Under the pieces are notes generated by a model. It saw only the letters and a program-made list of their open reading frames with translations, made no database searches and was not told where the DNA came from. Positions 24,318 to 36,466 of a stretch of DNA of 64,000 nucleotides are shown piece after piece. The position numbers and the translations under genes are program-made. Numbering within the stretch: position 1 is the stretch's first letter; each line of letters begins with the position of its first letter. Source of the DNA: Cephalotus follicularis (lineage: Eukaryota > Streptophyta > Magnoliopsida > Oxalidales > Cephalotaceae); assembly GCA_001972305.1 (NCBI GenBank), contig BDDD01003336.1:132008-196007 (forward strand), given 5' to 3'.

Positions 24318-25963
24318 TCATGGAGGCTCATAAAGAGGCTCATGCAAATCCATGGCCTCCTCCATTGGTGTGGATGGAAACTCGAGAAACTTCTTTAACC
24401 GCTGCCCGTTTATCTTGAAAGCATTTTCAGTACCTGGCTTACAGATCTCAAAAACACCATGTGTGAAAACATTTTTAACAATATAAGGACCATCCCAACG
24501 AGACCTCAATTTTCCAGGAAACAAATGTAAACGTGAATTATATAAAAGAACCTTGTCTCCTACTTCGAAATTTTTTCGCAAAATTCGTGCATCATGAAAA
24601 GCCTTAGTATTTTCTTTGGAAATCTTCGCATTGTCATATGCGTCATTTCGAATTTCTCCTAACTCAGATAATTGAAGAGCACGATGACTACTCGTAGTGG
24701 AACGATCAAAATTAAATTTCTTAATAGCCCAAAAGGCTCGATGTTCTAACTCCACAGGAAGATGACAAGCTTTACCATACATAAGACAGTAAGGAGATTG
24801 ACCAAGGTCAGTCTTGAAAGCAGTTCGATAAGCCCATAAATCATCAACAAGTCGCGTGGACCAATCCTTTCTATTGGGGTTGACTGTTTTTTTGAGAATT
24901 TGCTTGATTTGGCGATTAGATACCTCAACTTGTCCACTTGTTTGGGGATGATATGGTGCGGCGAACTTGTGAGTGATCCCATATCTTTTCATAAGGGTTT
25001 CAAAAGGACGATTGCAAAAATAAGTACCTCTATCACTGATAATGGCACGTGGGGTGCCAAAACGAGAAAAAAAATGTCCCTTGAGAAATTTAACAACGAC
25101 GGAGTTGTCATTGGTTTGACAAGGAATCGCCTCTATCCACTTTGAAACATAATCAATAGCCAGAATGATGTATAAATTCCCAAATGAATTGGGAAACGGA
25201 CCCATAAAATCAATACCCCAAACATCAAAGATCTCAACCGTCAAAATCGGTGTCAAAGGCATCATATTTCATTTCGTCACATGGCCTAAAGATTGACACG
25301 AAGCACAAGCCCTACAGTACTGAAACACATCTTTAAAAATAGTCGACCAATAAAAACCACATTGTAAAACCTTAGCCGCTGTCTTGGTCGGGCCGAAATG
25401 ACCACCACATGCCTGATCATGACAAAAAGACAGAACTGAGCTATGCTCATGATCAGGAACACATCGTCGCAAAATTAAATCCGGACATGCTTTAAAAAGA
25501 TAAGGATCATCCCAGAAAAAATGTTTTGCTTGTGAAAGAAACCTACACTTATCTTGAGCAGACCATTCGGAGGGTACACTTCCCGTAACAATATAATTTA
25601 CTATGTCTGTATACCATGGTTCGCTCTCAACGTGCATAATCTGCTTATCAGGCAAACTTTCATTAACAGGACCATAGACCTCGGGTGTATGGGAAAGTCG
25701 GGATAAATGGCCGACTACCAAATTCTCAGTTCCTTTCTTGTCTCGAATTTCAACGTCAAATTCTTAAAGGAGCATAACCCACCGGATAAGATGCGCTTTT
25801 GCATCCTTTTTACTCATTAAATACCGAATTGCAGCATGACCAGTATAAACAATGACATGTGATCCTAAGAGATACGATCGAAACTTCTCAAGTGCAAAGA
25901 CCACAGCTAAAAACTCCTTCTCAGTGGTTGTGTAATTCAATTATGCATCGGAAAGGGTCCTAC
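24318..25963 (-). pseudogene. Gypsy-1 pol: RNase H end and integrase
   Basis: The RNase H tail (25963-25722) reads [20 protein letters not shown], with stops. Integrase follows: a zinc-binding His/Cys region with CHDQACGGHFGPTKTAAKVL and CRACASC (25721-25270); the catalytic core with [23 protein letters not shown] and [17 protein letters not shown] (25265-24800); and a C-terminal GPY/F-like [12 protein letters not shown]. The frame is broken by one stop near 25268 and ends at 24318. Integrase would join the DNA copy to the host chromosome. This copy is nearly intact but cut off from RT by solo LTR D. Confidence 0.88.
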
Positions 25964-26273
25964 TGTCACACCCCGTTCCCCATTAAGACAACATTAAAGC
26001 GGTAGAGGCAATCAACATAATATTATCCAGCTCATACAAAATACCATAAAATTTAAAATTTCGATTCCATTAACATTTGCGGAAGCACTTAATAATAAGC
26101 TGAATAAACAAACTGAGTAATGTGTCCCATACCACATGATTCCAACATTTAACATCATTAAGCCATTGTCAATTGCCCACAAACGGAGCGTGATCAAAGT
26201 CGATCAATACATTAAAACAGTAATCCAAAATAAAACATGTTTTAATACATCGTTTAACATTTATTTTAAGCAA

Positions 26274-26342
26274 TTCGACCCGTTACTGCATGATCCGTGC
26301 ACTTGCGGCTATAAATTTTAAAACATTCTTTTTACGTGAACA
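26274..26342 (+). repeat. 69-bp fragment matching the Gypsy-1 LTR 3' end
   Basis: TCGACCCGTTACTGCATGAT ... TTTTACGTGAACA matches the terminal bases of the Gypsy-1 LTR (21500-21570 read on the minus strand) almost exactly, including the ACA end. Here it is in the opposite orientation to Gypsy-1 and has no primer site after it. Confidence 0.8.
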
Positions 26343-26554
26343 GTAATCCATCTTTAAAACCATGTTTCAATCCCTTGAAAACACACATTTAACAAAATAT
26401 ATGTTTTCATTTCAAATAATGATTGTATAAAATCATGTACACATTTCTAAAATTAATAAAACACTTTAGACATCAATCACATTCAGTCAACAGTCCATTC
26501 CATATCAAAATGCAATACAAAGATATGCTCAAAATGCAACCCGACCCTTCCGGC

Positions 26555-27065
26555 ATCGACACCTAACCTATAGGCGCCAAATCGTTCATATTAGTAACTT
26601 AAGCGTCGCCGCTTAACCCTAGGTGTCGACGTTTATATCAATTCTCTTAGCCGTTAACGTCTACTCTAGGTGTCAACGCTTATATCAATTCTCTTAGCCG
26701 TTAACGTCTACTATAGGCGTCAACGCTTATATCAATTCTCTTAGCCGTTAACGTCTACTCTAGGCGTCAATGTTTATATCAATTCTCTTAGCCGTTAACG
26801 TCTACTCTAGGCATCAACGTTCAATCCAGTCACTTAAGCATCGCCGCTTATCTCTTAGCGTCGACATCTATCTCCTTGGCATTGACGCTTTGAGGTTGGA
26901 ACCTCAAACGTCAATGTTTCAAGCGTCGTTCGCTCACGTGTAGCAATACAAAGCGTCGACGCTTCTCCCAAAAGCGTCGACTGTCTAGTGGAACTAAGCG
27001 TCCAGTTCCCGTATAGCAGCCCACAGCATCGATGCTTTTCCTTCAAATGTCGACGGTTAAAGAAG
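26555..27065. repeat. TCGA-word cluster in LTR D, including a 47-bp tandem array
   Basis: Words such as AAGCGTCGCCGCTTAA, GTGTCGACGTTTA, AAAGCGTCGACGCTTCTC and AAAGCGTCGACTGTC occur. Between about 26631 and 26820 a 47-bp unit (ATCAATTCTCTTAGCCGTTA ... GGCGTCAACGC) is repeated four times. Its word cores have decayed to TTAA and TCAA. Confidence 0.82.
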
Positions 27066-28379
27066 ACCAGAAACATCTTCTTCAACACGTTTCAATACAA
27101 GGAAGTCAACATGCATGATTACACATGCAATCCGATCCACATTCGTTTCAATCACAATAGGCAAGGTAGGTTAGCTACTCATAGCAACCCTAACACCAAT
27201 CACACCATTCACACACCAAGGGAAAATTATCCCAAAACGTGTATGCAATTCCATCCACAATCACTCTAAAACACGATATGCATGGCAGGTTAACTACTCA
27301 AGGCAACTCTAACACCAATCACGCAATTCACAATCCACAAACCATGCATTTCATCAATGACATTACAACATGATTGAACTCAAATATGCAAGTATAGCTT
27401 CCCCTACCTGGAATTCCAAGTTAGGAATCGCAGCAGCAACGGCACAGTCGAGCTACAGGTTCAATTGCCGAACCTTTCCCAATAACCGTTGAACCGAAAC
27501 CCGGTTCTCGCCAATTGATCAATTCCTCAATGCCAAATCCAATTGCCATACACACACTGCACATACAACACATTTCCGTTATGTTCGACACAAAACATTG
27601 CTGTCACCGAAACGCCGGCCGAAATCCGGCTGACTCACCCAGCTTGTGCAATACCCATAAACGGGTTCCACATTGAACGGTCAACTCAAAACCAGTCAAG
27701 ACTCGCCGTGAATCACCGCTGAACAGCGCGCCACGGCCGGCAACGAGTCGTGACTGACTGAGTCAACTCACTGGACCTCCACAGGTCCGATCGCCACCCA
27801 AAAATGCCACACATTCACCAGTTATACACATCCATGCCCGTGACTCGCCGAGACTCGGCGCCAAACGCGCGGTCTCAGGCGGCAGTGAGTCGACTCGTCG
27901 AGTCAACTCGGCCAAGTGATTCCGGCCAAATCACGCCTCACCGGTGGTAGAAATGGGTAGAGCGTGTAACACCCTCGATTCAGAATCGGGATCACTCCCG
28001 ATTCGGGATCGGTGTGTCACACAAACTGAACTAAAAACATATCAAAGATCTTAATATTGATCATCACCAATACGTGATGGTTCTAAAAATCTGAAAACAT
28101 GTATAATCATGGAACATAAATTGAATCTAAACATAATCTGAAAACTTTATCATAAACCAAAATGTCATAAATCAAAAATCACAATACTGTTTAGATAACT
28201 GGCCTATACACGACCATAACACTACTAAAACATAACCAGATCAAACTCCTAGATGATCCTCTGACATAGGGTAACTCTCTCATCACACTTGCCCATGCTG
28301 TCCCTGAAAACGTGCCGCATGGAAAACAAAACGCGGTTGAGCAAACCTCAGTACGGATATAGAATCATAAAATACTTTA

Positions 28380-28650
28380 TGAATAGTTTATGAAACAAAT
28401 CAGTTACGAAACAACATAATTACGAATCAAAACAGATACGAATCAAAACAGAACAGTTTACGAAACAAAACATAACAGTTACGAATCATAACAGATCAGT
28501 TACGAATCATAACAGAACGAAACAAAACTGTATCCGAAACAAAGCAGTTTACAACTTTCAAAACATACACGAAACCTTTCAAAACATAAGTTCCATAACT
28601 TTCAAAACATAAAGCATACCTTTCCCAAAACATAGGTTCCATAACTGAGC
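28380..28650 (+). repeat. Short degenerate array TTACGAATCAAAACAGA in LTR E
   Basis: Repeated ACGAATCAAAACAGA / ACGAAACAAAAC words at about 15-35-base spacing, then CTTTCAAAACATAAGTTCCATAAC-type repeats. Low-complexity, A-rich. Confidence 0.7.
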
Positions 28651-29199
28651 ACCAAAACTCATAACATATCAGAAACACATAGTAGCAAGGGAGTGGCTAA
28701 TTCCACATTGCCAAATAGAATTGCAGTGTACGGCACTACACATATAATTCCCATATCATAACATATCCCAAAACATATAATTAGGATCGATCCATACGCC
28801 TCTATCACAAATCCTATCCAAGGATATCCCAAAGAGACGCTGTAAACAAATCACACCGTTACGGAAAGTGTCATGCCCCCGTGCCAGGCCCACAACATGC
28901 CTATGGTACCCCCATAGGTGGTTATAAAAGCTCAGTATTTCACCATTTTCAAAAACTATGATTTCATCAAATCAATTTAAAATTCATAAAAAGGTTTCCC
29001 AAACATAATCATAAATCGTTCACAAACGATATAGTTTCACATAACGTATACTTTCGTAATCAAAATGCAACTCTTTTATTTTCACAATAAAGAGACATTC
29101 GCATAGCATTTCGTAAACATAGCATAGCAGAATTCATTAAGCCAGAAAATATATTCAATAAAATATTAACTGACTTTATTTCAAAATCCAAATATAACG

Positions 29200-29770
29200 G
29201 AGTTCATAATCTGAAAGGGACATATTCATAAAACTGAATTTATTTCAAATAAACCAGATGTCCAAGAAGAGAAATATCCGTACTTATTCCCAAAATAGAA
29301 CTGAATCAGTAAGAGTGTATCAAGGAACGAAGATCTGTACTCGTTCATAAAAAATAAGACTGAATTTATTCCAACAAGATCGAAAAGAGATAACCAAGAA
29401 CCAAAAATCCATATTTAATTCATAAAAGAAAAACTGAATTTATTCTAATAAAATCAGGGGAAGATAGCCAAAGAACGAAAGCATCCGTACATTTCAACAA
29501 CAGATTCGATTCAGATAAAACTGAATGATAACTAAAACAAAGAATCCGTACTTCCAAAACGGAAACTAAATTTATTAAAACCCAAACAGAAGATGATAAT
29601 CCAAGACGAAGAAATCCGTACTTTATTAACATAGTCCAAGTTCATTTCAATAAAACTGATAGATAAACCAAAGCAAAGATAATCCGTACAATAACGAAAG
29701 ATAAAACTGAAATTTATTCTTTAACAAACCAGTAGGAGGGTATCAAAGAAACGAAGATCCGTACCTCATG
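29200..29770 (+). repeat. Degenerate tandem array, about 60-90-bp unit, in LTR E
   Basis: About seven copies of a unit made of AAAACTGAATTTATT ... CCAAAG-ACGAAGA-ATCCGTAC, recognisable by the recurrent ATCCGTAC at 29276, 29487, 29548, 29613, 29681 and 29757. Internal divergence is high. Confidence 0.72.
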
Positions 29771-31672
29771 CGATCACCAAAATAACCTCAAGAATATATA
29801 TCAAGACTTCTCTAGACCGCTCATAGGTTGTTGCAAATATATAACAGAAATAAAATCGTTCTCATAAGGACTTGAAATAAAATCAGACCTCAACTCATGG
29901 GTCATTGTACACTGATCATAACCATATAACATAATAATAGGTTTAATACTTCCAATTCGCAGAAGTCTCATCTAAACATATTTTCGAATTGACTAAGGTA
30001 AGTACAATTTCTCCAATTCATCCAATTTCGAATCATAATACTACTTCAGCTCATAATATCGTAAAACAATTTCAGAAATACATAATTCAACCGAAATCAG
30101 AATTTAATGGAATAGGGTTCAGAGTTTACCAAAAGCAGTCGAAACAGAGCACAGAGCCATAATCACATCGCGGAACTGGAGCGGATCACACCTATGCGGA
30201 GAACGGAGTCGGAAACTATCCAAAAAAGTGTCGCCGAAGACTTCCGCGCGTGGGCTCACGTGCCGCCACTGGCTGGCGCTTATCTGTCACCCGTCGCCGC
30301 TGGCCGGCGCGTGTCTATCACGCGTCACCGGTCAGTAGCATTGAGGGTCCGATCTGGAGCATTTGAGGTCGGGAATCACATATCCAGGGCGCGTTTGCCA
30401 TGAAGCCGCCGCGTTTGGCCGGAACAGACGCTTTTGACCGCGGTTGACTTTATCGCCGATCTGCTTTTCCGGCGTCGCCAAGGGTCGAGGCTGGTCGGGT
30501 TCGCTTCCTCTCGATGCCAGGATGCCGAATATGACCTTGGCTTGTCGTGCTGATCACCGGAACGGGAGAATCGACGCCAAACAGATGCGAGAGAGAGAAG
30601 ACGTCGCGCACGCCGAAGGAGACGTTGGCCGGTGCAGGGGTTGAGTCCGGTGGACTCAGGAGGCTGTGGGGGTTTGACCGGTGCCTTCGCCGGTGCCATA
30701 TCGATACCGGCGCCGGTGACAGAGGGTGAGATGGGAGAGAGAATGGGAGAGACGGCGGGAGAGAGAGAAGGAGAGAGAGAGAAAGAGAAAAAATAAATAC
30801 AAAATAGGGTTTTTGATATATAAAAATGTTGAAAATGGTTTTAACTAGTAAATAAAAGCCATAAATTGTTTTAGTTATTCATAGACTTAATATCAAAACC
30901 CACTAGGCTAATGCCAAAACCCGCTTAGCCTAGCCAAAAGCAAAACAATCCAAAAAATGGGCAGTCCACAAACCGAAAAAAAAAATCGACAGCCCACACG
31001 AAACAAATCGAAAAGCCCAAAAATTATATACGGAAAAACGGGATATTACAGAGCGGGCCTTCTACACCATAACCCACGCCATTTGCGATGCTAACGGCGT
31101 TGGGAAACGCTCGGCGGAGGCGCGACAGTGGCGGGGAAGAAGAAGAAAAAGAAGAGAAAAGAGGAGAAGGGGGAAGAGCTTACTGGCGGGTTGAGGGCCT
31201 GGGTTGCTCGCCGTCGTCTCCTGGTCCGGTAGCTTGCCCCGGCGTCCCTTCTCCTTCTCTCTCCCGAGTTCTCTCCCACTCTCTCTAGCTCTCTCTCTGG
31301 CGCGGGCGCACAGATCACCCGCTGCCTATCTCTTGCACGGGCGCATGATGCGCCCGTGTCTCTCCCTCTCTCCTTTTATTATTTTGTCTTCCCTTTAGTA
31401 TTTACTTGTAAAATACTAAGGTTTGGGTCCCGATTTTTCCATGAATCGTGACATAAATTATCTGAACAGCCACCAAAATAATCGAAATAATATTGCGAAC
31501 ATTTGGGCTTTATTGTCACGCATTAAAAATAGGCTTTATTAGCTGTTTTGGCCAACATAATTACGGCTTAAATGCGTAATGCCTTTTTATTACTCCGGGC
31601 CTCTATCGATTTTATCACAACTGTACACACACCAATTTCATAATAATTATGTATGAAATTCGGGGCGTTACA

Positions 31673-32880
31673 CCTACTTGCATAATAAATGACATGAGAC
31701 AATTTATTCATTCTTTGGCCGAGAACAGCTCCAATGGAACTATCGAAAGCGTCGCACATGATCTCAAAAGGCTCAGTCCAAATTGGTGCCTGAATGATAG
31801 GAGCGGAAGTGAGCTCATTCTTTAAGCGGTTAAATGCTACAAGGCACTCGTCAGAGAAAACAAAATCTTGATCTTTCGCTAGGAGCGAAGTCAAGGGACA
31901 TGCTACCTTGATAAAATCCTTGATGAACCTTCGATAAAAACCAGCATGTCCGAGGAATGCTCGGATATCTTTCACATTACGAGGTGGAGGCAAATGCTTG
32001 ATGACTTCAATTTTTGCTTTATCTACTTGAATTTCTTCTTGTGACACTACATGTCCAAGAACGATCCCTTTCTTCACCATGAAATTGCACTTTTCCCAAT
32101 TAAGCACAAAATTCTTCTCTCGACTTCTTTCGAGTACTAATTTTAGGTGATGAAGGCATTGAGAAAAAGAGGAACCATGCACAGAAAAGTCATCCATAAA
32201 TACTTCAAGAAAGTCTTCCACCATGTTAGAGAAAATACTCATCATGCACCTTTGGAAGGTAGCGGGAGCATTGCAAAGGCCAAACGGCATGCGTTGGTAA
32301 GCAAATGTTCCAAAAGGACACGTGAACGTAGTTTTCTCTTGATCTTGCGGAGCAATGGGAATTTGATTGTATCCGGAGTACCAATCGAGAAAACAATAAT
32401 ACTCATGACCAGCTAACCTATCTAGCATTTGATCGATAAACGGAAGTGGAAAATGATCCTTCCAGGTGGTTGTATTCAACTTTCGGTAGTCAATGCACAC
32501 CCTCCATCCAGTTTGGATTTTTGTAGGAAGTAAGTCATTGGTGGAGGATTGCACTACCGTTACTCCGGATTTCTTTGGGGCAACGTGGACTGGACTCACC
32601 CATTGACTATCCGAAATGGGATAAATTATCCCATTGTCCAGCCACTTCAAGATTTCTTTTTGTATGGCCTCTTTCATCAAGGGATTTGCTCTTCGCTGAG
32701 GTTCTCTAGAAGGTTTGGATCCTTCTATGAGATTTATGCGATGCTCGCAAATAGAAGGGCTAATTCCTTTGATGTCAGCCATCGTCCAACCAATTGCCTC
32801 TTTATTTTCTTTGAGTAGGTCAATAACCTCCTCTTCCTAACTGGGAGTAAGATCAAATGAAATGATAACAGGAAGAGTTT
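31673..32880 (-). pseudogene. Gypsy-1 pol: reverse transcriptase and start of RNase H
   Basis: Open from 32782 down to the insertion of LTR D at 31672. Landmarks: GIIYPISDSQWVSPVHVAPK, GWRVCIDYRKLN, YNQIPIAPQDQEKTTFTCPF, YQRMPFGLCNAPATFQRCM, the catalytic FMDDFSVHGSSF, GHVVSQEEIQVDKAKIEVI, AFLGHAGFYRRFIKDF, and an RNase H start FEIMCDAFDSSIGAVLGQR. All are typical of Athila/Tat RT. The RT domain itself is intact, but RNase H is split by LTR D and resumes at 25963. Confidence 0.92.
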
Positions 32881-34262
32881 GGTTTTCACCTAGGAACGAG
32901 TATTTCAATGTAGAGGGCAATTCTTTGAGTTCAAGTTTCGGAGGATCCTCAATTGATGGTTTAGGTAAGGATGTGGATAAGGGGCCCACTGGCTATAATG
33001 GCTGTATACTAAACGCATCAACGAAATCACCTCCATCGACATCCTCTAAATCCCGTATGCAATCATTAAAATTTCCATCAAAATCAATGTCAAAGTGTGT
33101 ATCAATGTAATCAGGAAATGCATGGATTGCATTCAATTCATCAAAATCGTCGGAATGCTTACCCAGTCGGAAAACATTAAAATCCACGGACGTATTTCTG
33201 AAGCTTAATTTCATCAGACCATTTCGACAATTGATTAACGCATTAATTGTTGCTAGGAAAGGTCAACCAAGGATAACTGGAATTTGATCATTTAAGTTTG
33301 CAACAGGCTGGGTGTCTAAGACGACGAAGTCGACAGGAAAGAAAAACTCTCCAACCTTTATAACACATTCTCGATTTTCCCTCGCGTCACCTTCACAGAC
33401 CTATCTGCTAATTGCAATGTCATCGTGGTTGGTCTTAACTCTCCTAGTCCAAACTTCTCATAAACCGATGATAACAACAAATTCACACTTGCTCCTAAAT
33501 TGAGCAACGCATGCTCAATTTTTGTGTTTCTCCAATAACACAAGAGATTGTCGGGCAGCCAGGGTCTTTATACTTTCGCATCGTGGGTTACGAAAACAGT
33601 GCACTAATGTTGGCTGCCAAGAAAGCCTTTTTTGGAGTTTGAAGGATCCTCTTTTTAATGTATAAGTCTTTAAGGACTTTTGCATAAGAGGGCACCTGTT
33701 CAATGGCTTCAAGCCATGGAATATTGATTTGGACTTGCTTAAATGTTTCGATGATCTTTTCCATCGCTGGGGCTTTCTTACTTTGGAATCTTTTTGGAAA
33801 GGGAGTTGGTGGGTCAAATGAACGTTCAGGTGCCTCCACTGGCTGTTTCTTCTTCTCGTCCTCTTTCTCCTTCCTCAATTCATCTTGCGCATCTAATTGC
33901 GTTGGTTTCTCCAATGGGTCTACCAATGGTTCTTGTAAATTTTCTTGCGCCAAGGATTCCTCTATTTACTCGTTCACGTTTTCCATTTTATCCACTGGAT
34001 GGTATTCATTTCCACTCCTTAGGGCAAAAACTTGTTTTGATGGACCTGAGGAGGAAGCTGAATTTTGCAGATTTAATGGTTGTTGAGTTTGAGTGGAATG
34101 GTTTAAGGCAGTCCAAGGATTCTGGTCGGGTTGGGAAGGCATTTTTCCTTTTTGTCTTTCGTGTAGAGCATATGCTAGTTGTGAAATTTGGTTTTTCATG
34201 TTATGATGACTAGTCATCACAGTGCTCATAAGAAGTTCCATGCTCTTTTCTAGCAACGAAAT
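32881..34262 (-). pseudogene. Gypsy-1 gag end and aspartic protease
   Basis: Just after the Gypsy-2 insertion the frame reads MKNQISQLAYALHERQKGKM then PSQPDQNP, a standard Athila/Tat gag segment. A Lys/Glu-rich linker follows (33953-33588). The protease reads KIEHALLNLGASVNLLLSSV (about 33510-33450), where the family has LDLGAS: the catalytic Asp is replaced by Asn. Then come ELRPTTMTLQLADRSVKVTR and an acidic stretch (33214-32993). Frameshifts occur near 33545 and 33960. Confidence 0.85.
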
Positions 34263-34409
34263 TGTAACAACCGAAATTTTCATGCGTTGTAATTTCATAA
34301 TGTAAATGTACCCTTATTGTGGAATTAATAAAAGATGGATTTTCCGAAATTGATGATGTTGGTTTTAAATCAATTAAGTACTTAGAAGTGTGATTGCTTA
34401 GTAAGTACA

Positions 34410-34570
34410 CTAAGAGTAGTCGACTGGTACGGTACAGCAGCGGACTGGTTGACTGCGTATGGGAGCAGTCGACTGGTGGGATGAACCAGTCAACTGGCCA
34501 ACTGTCGAGCCACATGGTAATGATCTGCCAGGCTAGTAGCTGGCTGTTGGGTGTGGACAGCCGACTGGAT
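34410..34570. repeat. CAGTCGACTGG word cluster in Gypsy-2 5' LTR (upstream)
   Basis: AGTAGTCGACTGGTAC, CAGCGGACTGGTTGAC, GAGCAGTCGACTGGTGG, CCAGTCAACTGGCC and CAGCCGACTGG. The cluster is about 145-300 bases into the LTR, upstream of the TATA box. The word family has the same TCGA core as elsewhere but CAG/CTG arms. Confidence 0.85.
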
Positions 34571-34804
34571 CATGCTCTGTTTTGTTGCATGTGGCGGAAA
34601 TCACGTGCTACAGCTGACAGATGGAAGTGGGTTCCATCTGTGTTTCATGCAGCCAAAGGAAAGGATGAAGAGGACACCTGTGTTTCATGCAAACCTCATG
34701 GGGGGAAGGAGTTTAGACCTGTGAGTGTGTGCATGCATGTGAAAAGGAAAATGGCATTTAGTGCCATGTGAGGGGAGCTAAGGAAGAGAGGGAGAGAAAC
34801 TCCC

Positions 34805-34816
34805 TGTATAAAACGT
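34805..34816 (+). promoter_or_regulatory. TATA box of Gypsy-2 5' LTR
   Basis: TGTATAAAACGTC at 34805-34817 follows a purine-rich GAGAGGGAGAGAAAC tract. The equivalent site in the 3' LTR (41465-41476) reads ACATAAAACG and is degraded. Confidence 0.55.
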
Positions 34817-35056
34817 CTTCCCTCATCTCCTTCGTCTTGGCACTAAAAAGTATAAGAACCAAAGAGGACAGTAGAGAAAAACACAGAGAAAAGAGGGAAG
34901 GGAGTGTTTCTCCATTGTTGAAGCTTGGAGCTCGGGTTGGAGCTATTGGACTGTTCTTGGAGCTACTGGACTGGAGTTGGAGCTTCTGGGGAGCTCAAAA
35001 CATCGCTGTTGGAACACAAAGAGGTGGCTTACAGATTCCTAGCTTGGAATCAAAAG

Positions 35057-36466
35057 GTAGGGGAAGTTATGATTGTAAACTGGAGTTCACTATTACTGCA
35101 TGTTGTGCGATTGGTTGTCTGCTAGTATAAGCCATAATGCTCAGTTGATACGACCATGATTACTACTAGTTTTACGCATGCCATGTTACTGTTGAGAATC
35201 TTTGAACTTATGCACATGCATGTTGAGTTTTATCTTAGTATTGGATTACTGGATAAGATGCATGCTACTGTTGTGTTCTATGAGACTGTGAAGGGCTGAA
35301 TGATGATTTTCTGCCTTGAGAACATATATTGGATGCTAGTAATGATCTGTTTAAGTGGTATATTTCGGATTGCATGCAACTGTTTCCCATAACAGTCGAT
35401 TGTCGAAGGAAGATAGCCGACTACTCAATCGAAATAGTCGACTGTTGAAGGATAACAGTCGACTGCCTGATGAACAAGTAGGCTGGTAGAAGGAACCAGC
35501 CGGCTACTCATGTACTGAGTTCCCAGAACAGCCGACTGGTGGAGAATCCAGCCGACTACCAAGCTGCTGTTTGGTCCCCTCTTGCTTAAAACAAGGCGCG
35601 ATGATCCTGATTTCCTTTAGGATACATTAGAGCATTTGTATGCATTGCATATACACTGTTTACTGCCCGTTTGGTTACTTTTTGTAAATCGTTTATGATT
35701 TTTAAAATTATGATTTTTGGAAATGCATATGTGAACTCGGAATGTGCTATTTTGAGTATGAAAATATGTATTGGTTAATAACGTATTTTCGAACAAACTG
35801 TAAACGATTTACACCACTGATTTGTTACTACTGAAATTACATGGTTCAAATAACCTTCAGAAATATTTGAAAACGAACTGCCTGTTGTCGATCGAAACGA
35901 TCACCACTGTACTGATACTGCACTGTTTACTGTTTGATTCACTGTTTGCTATGTGAATTTCTATGTGATTGTGCTTGAGCCACTTGTTGCATGGTGGAGG
36001 CTGCCAGCGCCGGCTAGTGGTAGGGTTGACCTAGGGGCCAGGAGTTTGGCTGGGTGACTCACTGTACCGTACTGTTGCCTCGCTCGGTTGCCTGAAGTAG
36101 GGACCGGAGTGGGAGTGTAGCGTGGGGCCAGGAGTTGGCGGCGCTACATATACTGCCTGACTATTGTGGTCCTCTTACGGACATACTGTACTGCCTGTTG
36201 GTCCTTTTTGGACATTACTGTGATTGTGGATGTGGTCCTGGCCGGATCACTACTGTCCTGTTCTTGCATACATATATTTTCTTATATATGTACCCACTGT
36301 TATTTTACTGTACTGTTAAAATATATATTTCTCATATATATATAAATTGGTATTTCCTGTACTGCATCATTTATGCATACATTACATGACATGCATTTAA
36401 CATTGATCCCGAGCTACTTTTATGACTTAGCCGAGTGAGGACAAAGGCTAACCCCCTACTGTACAG
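35057..36466 (+). other. Intron-like segment in Gypsy-2 5' LTR
   Basis: Donor AAAAG|GTAGGGGAAG (35052-35066) and acceptor CCCCCTACTGTACAG|ATTGATG (36452-36473), preceded by GAGTGAGGACAAAGGCTAAC. The same pair occurs at 41717 and 43144 in the other LTR and in LTRs A and C. TATA box, short first exon and intron order fits a spliced LTR leader (inference). Confidence 0.52.
35385..35565. repeat. CAGTCGACTG word cluster in the Gypsy-2 5' LTR intron-like segment
   Basis: AACAGTCGATTGTCG, ATAGCCGACTACTC, ATAGTCGACTGTTG, ACAGTCGACTGCC, CAGCCGGCTACTC and ACAGCCGACTGGTGG, mostly paired as arms of 10-12 bases. Confidence 0.82.

Larger units (their letters stand above)
27965..31050 (-). mobile_element. 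LTR E (solo LTR), nested in LTR D
   Basis: Perfect GAGCG duplications flank it (27960-27964, 31051-31055). On the minus strand it begins TGTAATATCCCGTTTTTCCG and ends CGAGGGTGTTACA. The first 630 bases of this orientation match the fragment at 61522-62147 closely, including the GC-rich segment around 30400-30720. It has no gag-pol. Unlike its neighbours it has no evident TCGA-word cluster, but it carries two other repeat arrays. Confidence 0.85.
25964..31672 (-). mobile_element. Solo LTR D (Gypsy-type), nested in Gypsy-1, holding LTR E
   Basis: On the minus strand it starts TGTAACGCCCCGAATTTC and ends GGAACGGGGTGTGACA. Perfect CCTAC duplications flank it (25959-25963, 31673-31677). Without LTR E it is about 2.6 kb with no gag-pol. 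A minus-strand donor-like CCAG|GTAGGGGAAG sits at 27417. The expected acceptor block was not found; an Athila-type LTR fragment lies near that end instead (26274-26342). Confidence 0.88.

Noticed and set aside
30194-31398. GC-rich ORFs around 30194-31398 as host genes
   Set aside because: They fall in the promoter-like GC-rich parts of LTRs D and E; overlapping frames on both strands are open because of composition.
34394-35130. ORFs 34394-34771 and 34768-35130 (and copies at 41140-41702) as LTR-encoded genes
   Set aside because: Both copies share the frames because the LTRs are recent duplicates. The frames span the TATA box and the putative donor, and have no domain.
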